Source: Rosa chinensis
Lineage: Eukaryota > Streptophyta > Magnoliopsida > Rosales > Rosaceae
NCBI RefSeq assembly: GCF_002994745.2
Contig: NC_037092.1
Location: 2,842,501-2,906,500 of the forward strand
Reading direction: 5' to 3'
Length of the DNA: 64,000 nt
A program made the translations under genes and the position numbers. Below the pieces are notes generated by a model that was not told the DNA's origin, did not search any database, and was given only the letters and a program-made list of their open reading frames with translations. This document shows positions 29,796 to 42,730 of this stretch, one piece after another; the first letter of the stretch is position 1; each line of letters begins with the position of its first letter.

Positions 29796-31633
29796 TTAAA
29801 TTAAATTTGTGATATACATCCATTGGATGTGATGTCGAATAATACCAGAGAAAGTTTTAAGATCCACTTTAAGATTACCACATCCAGACACTAAACCAGC
29901 TCCATAACCACATCGACATGGTGAACATATCCCATCACAAAATCCACATGGTGAAGAAGCACAGTGTAGCTGCAAGTCTCCATTCCCTCTCAAGTTTCTG
30001 CTCAAGACATGAACACGGTCAGATATCATCTATCCCTAAATTAATTGATTCAAGGTCATCCATCCTCAGTTCTGAAAATTAGATTTGAGGTGGAGTGATT
30101 AGATCTTGACACATATTTGTTCTTTCACTCCATTCAATTTTAAAACATGCTAGTTTTCTGAGTTAATTCAATAGAAAAAAAGAACTAAAAAAGGCAGTTT
30201 TCCAATAGGCATAAACATGTTATTTCGGTTAGTCAAAAAATATATAAACATGTTATTTCATGAAGAAGCCTAATTTGATGTTCGCCCTCATTTGAAACAC
30301 TAAAACTTATCTATTGGTCACTTACCCTGGCGTTTCCGAGCAGCATGAGGATTTGGTCCCAGGTGACCGCTTGATCTTTCTCTGACTTTGAGGAGTTTGG
30401 TTCTTTTTCCACGGCTTTGTTAACTTGGCAGGAGCACCTCCGTTATTGTTCCTTTGAGGCTTGTTGTTTTCTCTATCTCTTGGTTTAAACCCTAAACTCC
30501 AAGAAAGCCCCTTAACGCATTTCCAAATTCCCCACCTTTTATATTGCTCAGGCACAGCTTCTAGCTGCTCCAAATTGTCATGTTCTGCACTTCGCAATGC
30601 ATAGGTGTTGGTACATGAGAAAAAGTGAAAAACCCTATTGTACAAATGCAAGAAATTCATCTAGCTAGTGAGACCCAAAGCTATCTACCAATAAGTTCGA
30701 ATGATGCAATATATATAATACTGAAACAAGATACAGATTAAATGATGTGAGGGTTGTACACATATAGTTAATATCACTCATTCTAAAATCACCTTTGGCA
30801 AGTGAGTGAGGGCTGCTATTTGAGTTTAAATTGTCATTTAGACATCTTAAATTTACCTTGGCACTCCAAATGCTCAGATGTTTTAATCTGAGGCACCGAA
30901 AAACTTCGAGGAGAACAATCCGCAGGCAGTTGCATTAGTTCTTTCAATGTTGTCCTTCGAGTACCCTTTTGTGCAGAACTATCACAGCTTGATTTTTCTG
31001 ACATATGATCATATGAAGATATCTCATCTTTAAGAAACTATAAGATGATATACTACTTTTAAGAAACTAAAAAATAGAGAGCCAAAGTTCTTGGGGGATC
31101 ATTCCTAAGGCAGCAAAGGCTACTAGTAAAAAACATCAAGAAAAACCTATTGAAGTTCATACGATATATAGGCATGTACAGGTTTGATTTGGGTGCTAGC
31201 ATATTGGGATGCGGTGGTTGAGAAATTAATGCATCTAGCTTTCTAAAATATGTAGAAACCTCTCGCTAGTACTCTAGTTGTAAGTATACTATGCTTTCCA
31301 TGGCACTCCAAAACAAGTCATAGAATGATTCTATGTAACTTCTAGGTCAAGTCATCGTCATACAGTCAGCCACAACTTAGCTAAGAATAAAATTGATTCA
31401 AATGTAAAATTGTAATCACATGTGGACTAAAATGAGACTTATCACTGTATTCATGCTCCAGGTCCATGGTGAAGCAATAAACAGAGAAAGAGAATGAGGA
31501 ATTGTGGTTTTTGGATACGTTTCATAAAAATAAAAGCCCTAATGCATGGTATCATATAGTGAAGACGCATTATATAAATAATCATATGTGTACCAAAATG
31601 AGACTTGTCGCTGCATTCATGCTCCAAATCCAT
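29796..31633 (-). pseudogene. Cluster gene copy 3, rearranged
   Basis: Candidate pieces in minus-strand order are as follows. A first exon MDLEHECSDKSHF (31594-31633), and a local duplicate of it (MDLEHEYSDKS, ATG at 31467) lacking the donor. A shortened exon 2 (30857 to about 31038; TTLKELMQLPADC). Exon 3 (30326-30584; AVPEQYKRWGIWK, ends ETPG before a GTAAGTG donor). A cysteine-rich terminal exon (29796-30029; CGFCDGICSPCRCGYGAG). Exon 2 lacks the acidic half seen in copies 1 and 2. Duplication of the leader plus first exon (about 31460-31560 and 31610-31780) shows recent local rearrangement. Function unknown; coding capacity uncertain. Confidence 0.45.
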
Positions 31634-31639
31634 AGTGAA

Positions 31640-32093
31640 ACAACAACAAAAGAGAAAGAGAAAGAGGTGTTTTGGTTTTTTGATACGATTCACAAGTCTT
31701 AAAACCCTAATGCATGGTATGATATAGTGAAGATGCATTATATAAATGCATGGTATGATATAGTGAAGATGCATTATAATAATGGGATTAGATACTGATT
31801 GATATCGTTTAATTGGTTTTAGGAACTTAACATACTGATTGTGCCTATAGAAAACACAGCCCATTTTGAGAATAAGATTTGCAGGATTTTCTTTCTATTT
31901 AGGTTCGTCATTGGATGAATTAAATCCTGCTATATCTTGATTCTTGTCCCCGGTGGCCCACCGAACAATTAGGATAACCCTTCAATTCGCTTCCTTCATA
32001 CTCTCAATTGGGCCTATTGCAGACTTGGGCTTCTTAGGGAGGGTGATAAACTTGATGTCGTTGGAGGAAAAGCAGAACCATCAACATATTTTC
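31640..32093. other. Intergenic, with leader duplicates
   Basis: Up to about 31780 this holds tandem copies of the AATGCATGGTATGATATAGTGAAG leader block of the cluster family, written here as positions 31706-31785. The rest is AT-rich DNA ending at the copia target site. Confidence 0.5.
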
Positions 32094-32316
32094 TATTCAA
32101 GTAAATCCTTATTTGTGTATCTGACCCAAACCCTAGGTTACTTGACCTAGTAGTAATAAGGTTTAATTAGAATGATCTAGATATTTCTATTCAATGTATG
32201 ATTACATTTCCTTGTATGATTCGGATACTATGCATTGTAATCCTCTATATAAAGAGGCATCTATTATCAATGAGAATACACAGTAATTTTCTCTCAATTC
32301 CCGTTTCTCTAAAACA
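32094..32316 (+). repeat. 5' LTR of the copia element
   Basis: Begins TATTCAAG, where the 3' copy has TGTTCAAG, so the first TG has mutated. Contains a TATA box (CTATATAAAGAGG, about 32243) and ends CTAAAACA. Confidence 0.88.
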
Positions 32317-32757
32317 CATTATCAGCACGAAGCCCTAACCTTGAAACAAATAACCAAAACTCTAAATCCGAATACAAAACCTTGAAACCCTTTTGGTCCC
32401 CGCAGCACACCTTGAAGTTCTCGATCCCAGGAGCTCAGAACCGCCGGCGGCGTCATCGGAACCGGCCAAAAAAGTGTTGAACCGGCCTCCAAAAGATAAC
32501 AACAACCTCTACCAGGTTCGTATTCTTCCAGACCACCTTCGACCTTCATATTTTGCCAGCACCGGCTCCCTGACTTCATAATCCTCCACCGGAAAGGACA
32601 CTTCCAGAACCGGCCACAAAGTGGCCGGACAGGCTTGCAGAATTGCCGGACCTCCTTGAACCGCCAAAAGCTGTTGTCCTCTGTTCCAGCCTGCGCAGCA
32701 TCAGTCCGACCCAAACCTCGTCCAGACGAGTCTAGTGCCAGAAACGACGCAGCCCAG

Positions 32758-32793
<36 letters not shown>

Positions 32794-33050
32794 AGAAGAA
32801 GAAGATAGGAGGCGAGCCCAGAAGGTTGAGAAGAAAAGAAAGAAAGAAGGAAAAGAAGGAAAAAAAAAAAAAGGGCAGCCCAGGGCCTGCAGCCCAAGTG
32901 CCAGAGAAAAGAAAAAAAAAAAAAAAGGAGATGCGGGCTTGGGCTGAGTCAGAAAAGAAAAGGAAAAAAAAGGAAAGGCAGGCCTGGGCCAAACCAAAAG
33001 AAAGAAAGAAAAAAAAAAGGGGGAAGAAGAAAAAGAGGAAAAGGCAGCCC
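32758..33050 (+). repeat. Purine-only low-complexity tract
   Basis: About 290 bp almost wholly of A and G on the plus strand, starting with a run of about 34 A and interrupted by short C/T-containing islands. Lies in the copia leader between LTR and gag. The Lys/Glu and Phe/Ser frames it yields are artefacts. Confidence 0.9.
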
Positions 33051-33525
33051 ACCAAGCCAAGCTTTTCCGGTGACCACCTTCAGCAATGATTTCCGGTTAA
33101 CCACTTCAGGCAACAATTTCCAGCCACCTCCGGCCACTAAATTTTCCCGCGACCTATTTCAAGGTATTTTTTTTACTAAAAGTTTCTGTTTTTTTAGTTT
33201 TTATTCAATTTCTCTTCTTTTTCTCGAGGACTGGCAACATCTCTTCTTCTATCCCCCTTTCTTGTTCATAGGGGAGACCAAAAGCCGAACTGTAGGGATT
33301 CGTGCTTACTCCAAGCTTCAAGCTTATTGAGATCTCCAAACTCAGAGTTTGTAGATAATTTATGATCGACCACTTACATCATTGCTTTGATCTAATCCAA
33401 TCCCTCTTGGAATTGAATTTCTTGGAAGTGACTACACTCGGAAATTCCTAATTTCTTGGAAGCGACTACGCTTAGAAATTTTACATGTTTTCGTGGTTTT
33501 TCCGCTCCAAAACTAACCTTTTTTC

Positions 33526-34510
33526 TTGTTCTCTTTCAGGATACATAAACTTAACAAATTGGACTTTGCTCCATTGGGAACAACTGGCTCTGGATATCAC
33601 AGGTGGGTTCGTGATGTCCGCCAGCATCTCAAGGTCCATGGAATCCTGAATACGATTCTCGAGCCTAGCCAGGACGTGCTAACTATTGAGCAAACTCAAA
33701 CTTTGGAAGCAAATAGAGCAGCCTTAGAGGCAAATAAGGCGAAAGTCATCATCCTAATGACTCATCATATGGATGATTTGCTCCAGTACGAGTGTATGAA
33801 TGAAGAAGACCCCAGATGGCTGTGGGTCTCACTCGAAGAAAGATTTGGCAACGTCCGTGCTTCCCTGCTTCCTGACCTAGAAGTGAGATGGCATAGCCTA
33901 CGCTTCTGTGCTTTCAAGTTAGTTCTTGACTACAACTCGGAAGCACTTCGCATTAAATCTTTAATGGAATTCTGTGGTAAAGAGATTACAAATGCGATGT
34001 TGATTGAGAAGACTCTCTCTACCTTCCCCGTCTCTGCATTGATGGTTGCTAAGAACTATCGAATCGATGTTAATGCAAGACGGATCACAAGGTTTCATGA
34101 GCTCATTGGAGCTATGAATGTCGCTGAAAAGCATGACAATATCCTTGTGAAGAACTATAATTCGATATCCGTGGAAACAGGGTATATTTCGAAATCCAAT
34201 TATAGCTGCTCCCCTAAGAGAGGGCGCCAAGAGCGAAACCCTAATCTTAGGGATACTTTTGGACGTTCTGGTCCATATAATCGCTCTACTTGGGAAGGTA
34301 ACCGTCAAAATAGGCGAACACGGAACTGAAGAGGTCAACATGGAAAGAGAGAGGGAGGCAACACCTCTGGCCATATTGGTGGCGCCACCAACACTAAGAG
34401 TCATCTAAATGACGCTTTCAAAGAGCCTCAATCAATGGAGTCTGAGCGAATAAATGTATGTTCTCAATGTGGAGTATCCGGTCATTGGGCATACATTTGT
34501 AGAGCTCGTG
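33526..34510 (+). pseudogene. Copia Gag with CCHC zinc knuckle, broken
   Basis: A 267-codon frame (33526-34329) reads through the copia Gag core (UBN2-type domain): LNKLDFAPLGTTG, YHRWVRDVRQHL, MTHHMDDLLQYE, ITRFHELIGAMN. It then stops. About 120 bp further the knuckle is still legible as CSQCGVSGHWAYICRA (about 34452-34500), a C-x2-C-x4-H-x4-C motif that binds RNA, but it is separated from the core by a stop. The first codons (MFSFRI) are probably not the original start. Confidence 0.85.
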
Positions 34511-34599
34511 AAGAAATTGTCACATCCTACTAAGCATATTGTGAAGCAAGAAAAGCTCACTATGTGGAACAAGAAGATCAACAAGATGATCTAGAGTAA

Positions 34600-36698
34600 A
34601 GGGTTGAAGACTAAAAATCTGGCTGGGATCAATAGATCGCCACTTCTGTCTAAGTCTTTATTTTTCCAAGAGATGTAATAGGCAATTGCCATATATTTTG
34701 TAGTAGATGTCAATGGTTTAGTCTTTCTTCAAAGTAGGCTCACCCAAAGTAAGTGTGATGTCTAGGAAGGTTCTGAGATTAGTGGTACTTAAGCGAGCCT
34801 TGCTCCACCAACATCTCTCTACTCACCTGGTCACATTTATTTTGGAATTACCAAAAGAAGTTAGATGACTACCATTGTTTTGCATTAGCTAGCATTTTGG
34901 ATTATATTTTCTTGGGTAAAAGAGACAATGATGTAACTCCGTTGGCTTATGAATAAAATTTTGAGTTCTTTTCATGAATCCATTTTGATTCTGAGCATAT
35001 GACTTTGTGACTACGATGGCTGGGCCATCAATATTATTCAAGGACATGGAATAGCCCAAGTTCCTTTTGCCAAATGGCATCTTGATTACTATCACAAAAT
35101 CTTTCTACACTCTTAGGGCAAATCGCACCTATGAATAGCCAATGAATTCGATGCGAAAACGCATGTAGAGAACTGAAATGAGTTCCTTTGCAATGCCTCT
35201 AACGATTGCGAACAAAGGCGCATCTTAGAGAAGTTTATGTATCTCTCTAGTAGACTCTATGTCACTATTCGAGCTATTAAATCCAATGAAGTTATGAGAG
35301 AAGATCTCTTGGATTTAGACACATATTAGCTTTTTCATGATAGGATAGGTCATCCTGGTCATGATACGATGATCCATCCACTAAAGACTTCATATGGACA
35401 TCCTTTCCCTTGAGCGAAATGAAGCATGAATCAAAAGTTGATTCGTGAACTAAGTGTGACCGACGCTGATGCCTAAGGCACCGCCTCAGTCCACCACCAA
35501 CCTAGGGCTGGTGTAGTCCCTATCCATGATGCCATGGATGGCGTCCATCATGGTGATGGCGCCCCAGGTGATGCTGCAATCACCAACTTGCTTCAAATAG
35601 CGTTTCAGACGCTCAGGCCTAACCAAAATTCTCATTGGTTGCTTCTAAAGCCTCTCGCTCTTTTTACAAAGTCGTTCCTTAGGGAAATTAGGATTGAGAC
35701 CGTCCTATGCAAAGGATATGAAAATACTCATTTTGTTCTTACATAAATTTGTGGGGATTCTGTGAACTGATTCAACGAACTTGCGGAGTTTAAATATCTC
35801 ATGATGTTGGTTGACACGCAAACACGCTGGTCACGTGTTGTGCCATTGTCGACTTGTAATGCTGCTTATGCTACACTCATAGCACATATTATATGACAAC
35901 GGGCTCACTCTCCGGATCATCCTATTCAGTCAATTGGATTTGACATTGCTAGAGAGTTTACATCGAAGACTTTCGATGGTTATTACATTTGGACTGATGT
36001 TGGACATCATATTCCCATGAACACACCCAAATGGTCTCTTGGAAACAACTACGATGGTAGTCCGGACATTGGTAATGCGCACCAATCTCTTTACATCCAC
36101 TTGGAGTGATGCAATATCGCATGCAGGTATGCTAATTCATCTACGACTAACCGCCACTCAATCTACCTCTGTGTTACAGCTAGTTTGGGTACAAGTATCG
36201 TACTTATGCATATTTGAGTGTGTCATTTATGTGCCAATTGCATCGCCACAGCACTCTATGATAGGTCCTTACAGACGAATGAGCAACTACGTTGGATTTA
36301 AGATTCCAACAATCGTCCGCCACATAATGCCCTTGCTGTTTGCGGATGTCACTTTGATGAGACAGTCTTCCCGTCGTTAGGGGGAGATAAGAACACGAAT
36401 GTTCAGCAGGAACGACAGGAATTGTCGTAGTCTGTCCCCGCTATGTCTCATCTCGATCCCCGTTAAAGTGATGAGATCACACAAATATGCTGCAAACAAG
36501 CCTGCAAGGAAGGACGTAGCGCTACCCTACAAGGAGATAGGCATGGCGTCAAAGCCAAAGAGAGAGGCACTCTGGCGTTATAGGCCATGGCCCCAGCTAG
36601 GATGCGTGGGAGGCCTGTGGGTTCGAATGATACTTTGGCACATTTCAATTCTTTGATCATCGACACTCAAAATCGGTCTCATGAGAATCTTCCGGATT
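34600..36698 (+). pseudogene. Copia protease-integrase remnant
   Basis: Stop-filled sequence in which pieces remain: a protease-to-pre-integrase linker near 34890-35130, the pre-integrase motif DRIGHPGHDTMIH at about 35340, an integrase core fragment near 35810-36000 (QTRWSRVVPLST), and the integrase C-terminal region at 36060-36400 (VMRTNLFTSTW). No continuous frame survives. Confidence 0.8.
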
Positions 36699-36701
36699 AA
36701 G

Positions 36702-36972
36702 CACTACAACAAATTTAGGTTTATACAACGAAATGATATGCAAGGATTGATAAATTCTTTGCAATAGGTTGTATTATACAAAGAATACCATAGTTCCTTG
36801 CATTTAGATTGCATAACATGTAAGGAAAACATAAATTCCTTGCACTTGGTCTACCAAATTGAAAAACGTGTAAAACTCCTTGTATATACTTTTCATTTCC
36901 TTGCATACGATTGAGCGGGGTTTTTGCCGCTCCATTCATTTAATCTATTTCTCTCTCCATCTTTTATTCACT

Positions 36973-37012
<40 letters not shown>

Positions 37013-40000
37013 CGCAGATCCAAGAACACACCACACACCCAAATCTGAATCTCGCCTCTTCCATCCGTTTTCGTCATCTCCTTCACCTTTACAAGCTCAA
37101 TCCCGCTCCATTGCCTCTTAATCTCAAGCCCAGAACAGATGCTTCTCTCCTATATCTTGAATCGGTTTCTTTTCTTCGATTTGGATTTGGGTTTTGTTGG
37201 GTTCTTTGATTTCGGTCTATGATAACACCCACCTCCTTTCTCTCTCCGGGTTTCTGTTTTGATGTGGGTATTGTTAATTTGTTCAATTTTTCCTGTAATA
37301 GCAGGCCTTGCTTCCTAATCTGGGTCTTTACTGTCCTCTACTCACTCTTGGTACGACGTCTCTCTCTCAGCATTTTTGGGTTTTCTTCTGTAATCTTTTT
37401 CTTTATCATGTTAATTTGTGATTTAGTTAGTATCTCTTTTTACAGTTAGGTAATATGCCATTCTACTGTTGTTTCTTGAATCCCAGTCTCACACAGGTTT
37501 ACTGTGCAGTCTTTAACCTTGCTTTTGCTGTGCTTGACGTATTACTCAAACTTGTGGAATCATCATAAGTTCAGCTAGAGTTGAGATAAACTTTGAACTG
37601 TTAGTGTTTTTGATTGGAGCACATGTTATTAATTTAGCTATTATTCAATGTTTATTAGAGAAGTATTCTTGTAGGTTCGATCTTCAATCATCTTTATTTG
37701 CTTGCAGGTGATGGATTTTGTTATTCCCAATAGGTCTTGCAAAGCTTTTCTGGACTTGCTGGAGACACAATTGTTAGAGTGACTATTGTGACTTAATTCG
37801 ATTAAGTATTTTCCTCAATTGTCATTGTGGGTGGAGCTGTATAATAGGTCTTGATTGTATATTTACACACTCGAATGTAATTGTCATAGTTTAAGCTTTG
37901 GGGGGCAGATTCAGTGATGAATAAGGAGCTCAATTGATTGTTATATACATATCTCCATTGCTTTATCACCAATTAATAAGACGTGACCGAATATATGTGC
38001 AGAGATGATCCTAACACTCCTCCAAACTCTTTTCCCCTGTGACCATCATTGTCGTCTTCCCGTTCTCCTCTCCAGTCAACAATGGCTGACGACGATGTCA
38101 ACGACATTGATATGGGGTTGTCTCTGAGTGCCTCATAGTTATCAATACTTCATAAAATTGTGATGAGGCGGAAGGCCAGTTATTGAGGTAAGAATTTATT
38201 ACTTTTATGGTATATTTTTATCTGTGATGGTTTTGAGTAAAAGGTTGTTGAAGAAATAGTTGAACAATGAACAGGTAGGTGCAGAGGAAGATGTTCATCT
38301 GACCTCCTTTTTTAAAGAGAATAGCTTGTTTTGTTGATCAATGGTTATTTCAGGACGGTGCTTATATTTGGCACTTTTGTATTCAGGTCATTACATTTAG
38401 CACTGCCCTACAAATGGTGATCCAAACTATGACATCAAAAGAGTGAAGCCACCCACTGGCATTCCCAAGTCCATGTTGATAGCAACCCCAGATGGCTCAT
38501 ATGCACTGCCGAGTGGTGCAGTAGCTGTATTGAGGCCGAATGAGTAAGCTTATTTTGTGGTCTAGAGTTCATACTTTTTATGCTTGACTGCTTGTGTAAT
38601 CAGTTGCTAGTATGAAAACTTACTATAATAATTGATATATGATCACAGGGCTGCTTTTGAGAAAGAGATCGAAGGTTTACCGTCTACGCGTTCTGTTGGT
38701 GATTTACCACCTGAGCTACACTGCCCCTTGTGCAAGGAAGTGATGAAAGATGCTGTTTTAACGAGCAAGTGTTGCTTTAAGAGCTTTTGTGATAAGTGTA
38801 AGTTATATTGCAACTTTCATTGCCTCGCTTGAGGTTAGGTTTTCCCTTTTTGATGGAAGAACTTCAACTTTTCTCACAAAAAAAATATTTGTCGTTACCC
38901 TCATCTGGCTCATTCTAGCATTTAAAGCATCTAATTGTTTTTTGCTTCTTTATTTATCATATCAGTTTCATTTGGATTTACTCTAGCTCACATTTATAAT
39001 CAGGTATTAGGAATTACATTACCTCAAAGTCAGTGTGTGTCTGTGGGGCTACAAATACACTTGCAGATGATCTACTGCCAAATAAGACTCTCAGGGATAC
39101 CATCAATCGAATCTTGGAGTCTGGTAACAGTAGTAATGATAACGCTGCATGAGTCAATGAGTGTAAAGGAACCTGCATCCCAAGGGAGTGCTCCTCTGGT
39201 TGATGAAGAAGTGCAGCAGAGGCTGGCCTCTGTGGAGGCAGGTAATGTATATGTCGGGTGTTATTTGTGTGTATCCAATTCCCTGTCTGTTCTGTGTGCT
39301 TGACTTATAGGAGTTGGATGGATGTATATTGTTTTTCAAATAGAGAGCTGTTGTGGTTATTTAATGGTTTTTTGTTTGTATATTTCAGGAAAGAAAAGGA
39401 AAAAGAAGAAAGTTTGCATGCCTGCAAACGGTATGTCTTCTTCTCTCTTTTTTGTAAACAGCTTGGTTTTGTGTCCTATTGAATCTCTCTAACGGTATAA
39501 ATTGGGAATTAAGCATTTTCATCCTTGTGCTTTTTTCATTACAGGCTAGCATAAGACATCATGGTATATGACGAAGTATGAAAGTGCTAGAATCTTGGCT
39601 ACTCGTGCTGTGCAGATTAGCTATTTTCAAACTGTAGGTTTTGTTTATATATATATATATATAAATTTTTTTTTTCTGAGTGAAAATGTTGGTTACCCAT
39701 TAAAAATTTTAATGTTTTGATGAGCAGTATGAATACTCCTGTGATGGTTGAGTTGGAAGGAGAGACTGACCCACTTGAGGTATGCCTCTCATAGAGCTAT
39801 GCTGGATTGAATGCCTTGATTATTTAGTCTAGAGTCTGATAATATGCGTCATAGCTTGTATAGGCATTATTACCTCATTCCCAAAACCTATTTGCAGCTA
39901 GAATGATCATGTTTTGAATGCCAGAGTTGTAATTATCAAGGTTACAAATTACCATGGCATATGCAAAACTAGCTTGCATACTCTTTGGTTATTGTTTTGC

Positions 40001-40823
40001 TCTGGTACTTCTTTAATAGTTTGTATCAGAAAAAGAAATATTTTGGATGCCTATGTGTTTGCATAACGTGAGAGAAACTGTGTGCAGCGAGTATGTGTAT
40101 TGTACTTCCAGCATCTCATTGTACATGGTAAAATGTGTAATACATAAATCATGACTAATGTAATACATATAGCAACTTCAGTCTTAAGACTCTGGAAGTT
40201 AGAGTATAAACGTCTAAGGCTTTGCTTACTTAAAAAAGGGATATGTAGTTATTTCAAAGGCACTCTTCTTTATGAATTGAATTTGTGATTAGTGCTAATA
40301 GACTGCTGGCATCTGCAGGTGGTCACTCATTGCAGGGAGACTTCCAGGGCACTGAAATCAAGAATCACTCGGACCTATGTGCTATATCTTGATTTTGTTA
40401 ATCTTGTTATAGATTAGTGTAGCCTCAATTTTTGATGTACGAATGAACTAATTGTTTTTGATTCAAGGAATAAAAGAAAAGAGTCTGGAATGACATTTGG
40501 GGTATATTTCTATTATTCAGTTTTATTTTTTTTTAATTTTTAATACTAAAATGCAAGGAATGATATGCAAGGAATTCTCCTTGTATATCAGTTAACCATA
40601 GTTAACCCCAGGTGTTTAATTCCTTGCATTTGAGATGAACATTTCCTTGCATTTGTGAACTCAAATGCAAGGAATTTTCAAGTTGTTGTATTTGCTCTTT
40701 TGCAAGGGCCTCTTTGCAAGGACCTAAATGCAAGGAATATTCCTTACATTTGGGTTAATGCAAGGAATTTCCAGTTTTTTACAAGGAAAAAATTCCTTGC
40801 AAAAAGTCATTTTTCTTGTAGTG
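36702..40823 (+). mobile_element. CACTA element 2 with captured gene
   Basis: Begins CACTACAACAAATTTAGG and ends ...TTTTTCTTGTAGTG, flanked by the 3-bp duplication AAG (36699-36701 and 40824-40826). Subterminal zones contain many copies of TGCAAGGAAT and its reverse (36735-36910 and 40550-40800), a motif different from that of CACTA 1. A C/T-rich leader lies near 36950-37010. No transposase is seen. The interior contains exons of a PQT3/RBBP6-like gene with intron-like spacers. Confidence 0.88.
38387..39242 (+). pseudogene. Captured PQT3/RBBP6-like E3 ubiquitin ligase exons
   Basis: Three exon-like pieces with GT-AG borders. 38387-38543 carries the zinc-knuckle end and linker (HCPTNGDPNYDIKRVKPPTG, ALPSGAVAVLRPNE). 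38649-38797 carries the first half of the RING-like domain (PPELHCPLCKEVMKDAVLTS, KSFCDKC). 39004-39149 carries its second half (SVCVCGATN, DLLPNKTLRDTINRILESGN). The order matches plant PQT3-like/MPE1-RBBP6 proteins, which link ubiquitination with mRNA processing. The DWNN domain is absent, one stop interrupts the knuckle, and a stop follows N-D-N-A-A. This is captured, non-functional host sequence. Confidence 0.8.
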
Positions 40824-40826
40824 AAG

Positions 40827-42730
40827 GTTACAGTTGGGGGACGCCTCAACTTCATAACCTAATCTTGAGAATATAGAGCTCTATGAAAATTACACTAGTA
40901 TACATGAGATGTGGGATAGAAACTCCATCATAATTGATGATGTATTTGCTAATTTCGTTGCACATGAGTTTGTTGAGTCAGGTGATATCGAACCACGGTC
41001 CGTTGATGAATGAATGCCAACGTAGAGAAATTTAGCCTAAATGGAAAGATGCGATCTAGGTTAAGTTGGATTCTCTAACGAAGAGGAAGGTTTTTGAGCC
41101 AGTGATGTCAACACCTCCTAACATAAAACCTATTGACTAATGGGTCTTCGTTAGAAAGCGTGGTGAGAAAAAGATATGGCAATCTCGCCTTATGGCGCAA
41201 GGCTTCTCACAAAACGTCTTGGAATCGACTACGATGAGACATATTCTCTCGTAATGGATATCATTGCACTCCACTACCCTGTCAGTTTGGTAGATTCCGA
41301 ATAACTGATTATGCAGCTTACAAATGTGGTCACTACGTATCTCTATGGGGATCTAGATACTAAACATATATGAAGGTTCATGGTGAACTTCATTTACCCA
41401 AGTCAAGTGGCTCTAGACCACAGAGCGCGTTTACAAGAGGTTGAAACGCTCACTAAAGTGACTACTTGATTGGGAAGGGATATACCCATGCGTTTCAATA
41501 ACAAGTTTTGGATTTTATCGCAGTTCATGTTGGACATGATCTTCATTGAAAGCCCTTAAAGCGTTAAGGGAAAACCGCTGAACACTTGAAATCCGAGTTT
41601 GAGATGAAGGATTTTGAGAGAACACGATTATATCTCAGTTTGGAACTTGAGCATCGTGTTGATAGATGCTTAGGCATTTTGACAAGGTCAAGCCTTCAAG
41701 CACCCCCATGATCGTCTGTAGTCTTGATCCTAAAAATGATCCTCTTTGTTCAAATGATGATGACGAAGATGCGCTAGGGGCAGAAATGTCCTAGTTAAGT
41801 ACAATCGGCGCATTATTGTACGTAGCTCAATGCACAAGACCAGACATCTCATTTTCCATGAACTTGTTAGATAGATATAGCTCTGCGCCAATCGGAAGCC
41901 ATTGGATTTGTGTAAAAGATATCTTTCGGTACTTGAGATGTACGATTGATATGAGCTTGTTCTATCCCTATAGAGAGATGATGGATTCAGACTCATCACA
42001 CACCAGGATCGCCGCCAACACTGGCCTGTGTCCAATATCCCATCTCAAAATGACATGTGTTTTGGAAGGTTTTACTGATATTAGGTATCGCTCTGACCCA
42101 TACAAAGGTCATTCCTAAACTAGTTAAGTGTTCACCATGGGAAAAGACCGTGATATCTTGGAGGTCTACAGAACAGACCTTAGTCGCTATATCTTCGAAC
42201 CATGCAGAGATTATTGCTCTTCACGAAATAGTTCGTGAATGTTTTTGGATTGGATCCATAATTACGTATGTTCAAACAATTGTGGTTTGAAGTCTACCAC
42301 AAATGAGCCTACGAGCATTTAGGATAATGCTTTTCGTTTTAAACAAATGAAGCAAGGCTACATCAAAAGCGACAACACCAAGCATAATCAGCAACAACAG
42401 ACTATCCTCAAGATTAAAGTGAACTAGGTTCAATCTGAGGACAGTATGACAGACTTGCTCACTAAGCATTGCCTAAATTCCACTTTCGAGAAACATGTTG
42501 GTAGCATCGTTTGCGGAAGTTATCCGAACTCCAACGATCGTAGTCATCAGGGGGAGATGCAGATATCAGGGGGAGGTGTTTACATGTATGGTCTCGAAAT
42601 GTGAAGGGTGTGTTGTGATCTTTTTCCCCTTCGACCGGGGTTATTTTTGTCCCACTGAGTTTTTGTTACTCGGCAAGCTTTTTAGCAAGGCAACGAGAGA
42701 AGCACTGCATTTGGGCGACACAAGGGGAAG
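40827..42730 (+). pseudogene. Copia reverse transcriptase and RNase H remnant
   Basis: Broken frames contain the start of the reverse transcriptase (SRLMAQGFSQN near 41190), a Y-G-D-L-D-T piece at about 41345, and the RNase H domain region (AQCTRPDISFSMNLL, KDIFRYLRCTIDM at 41828-41965). Ends at the purine tract before the 3' LTR. Confidence 0.82.

Noticed and set aside
32322..33137. Phe-rich and Lys-rich frames up to 191 codons
   Set aside because: Translations of the purine tract in the copia leader.
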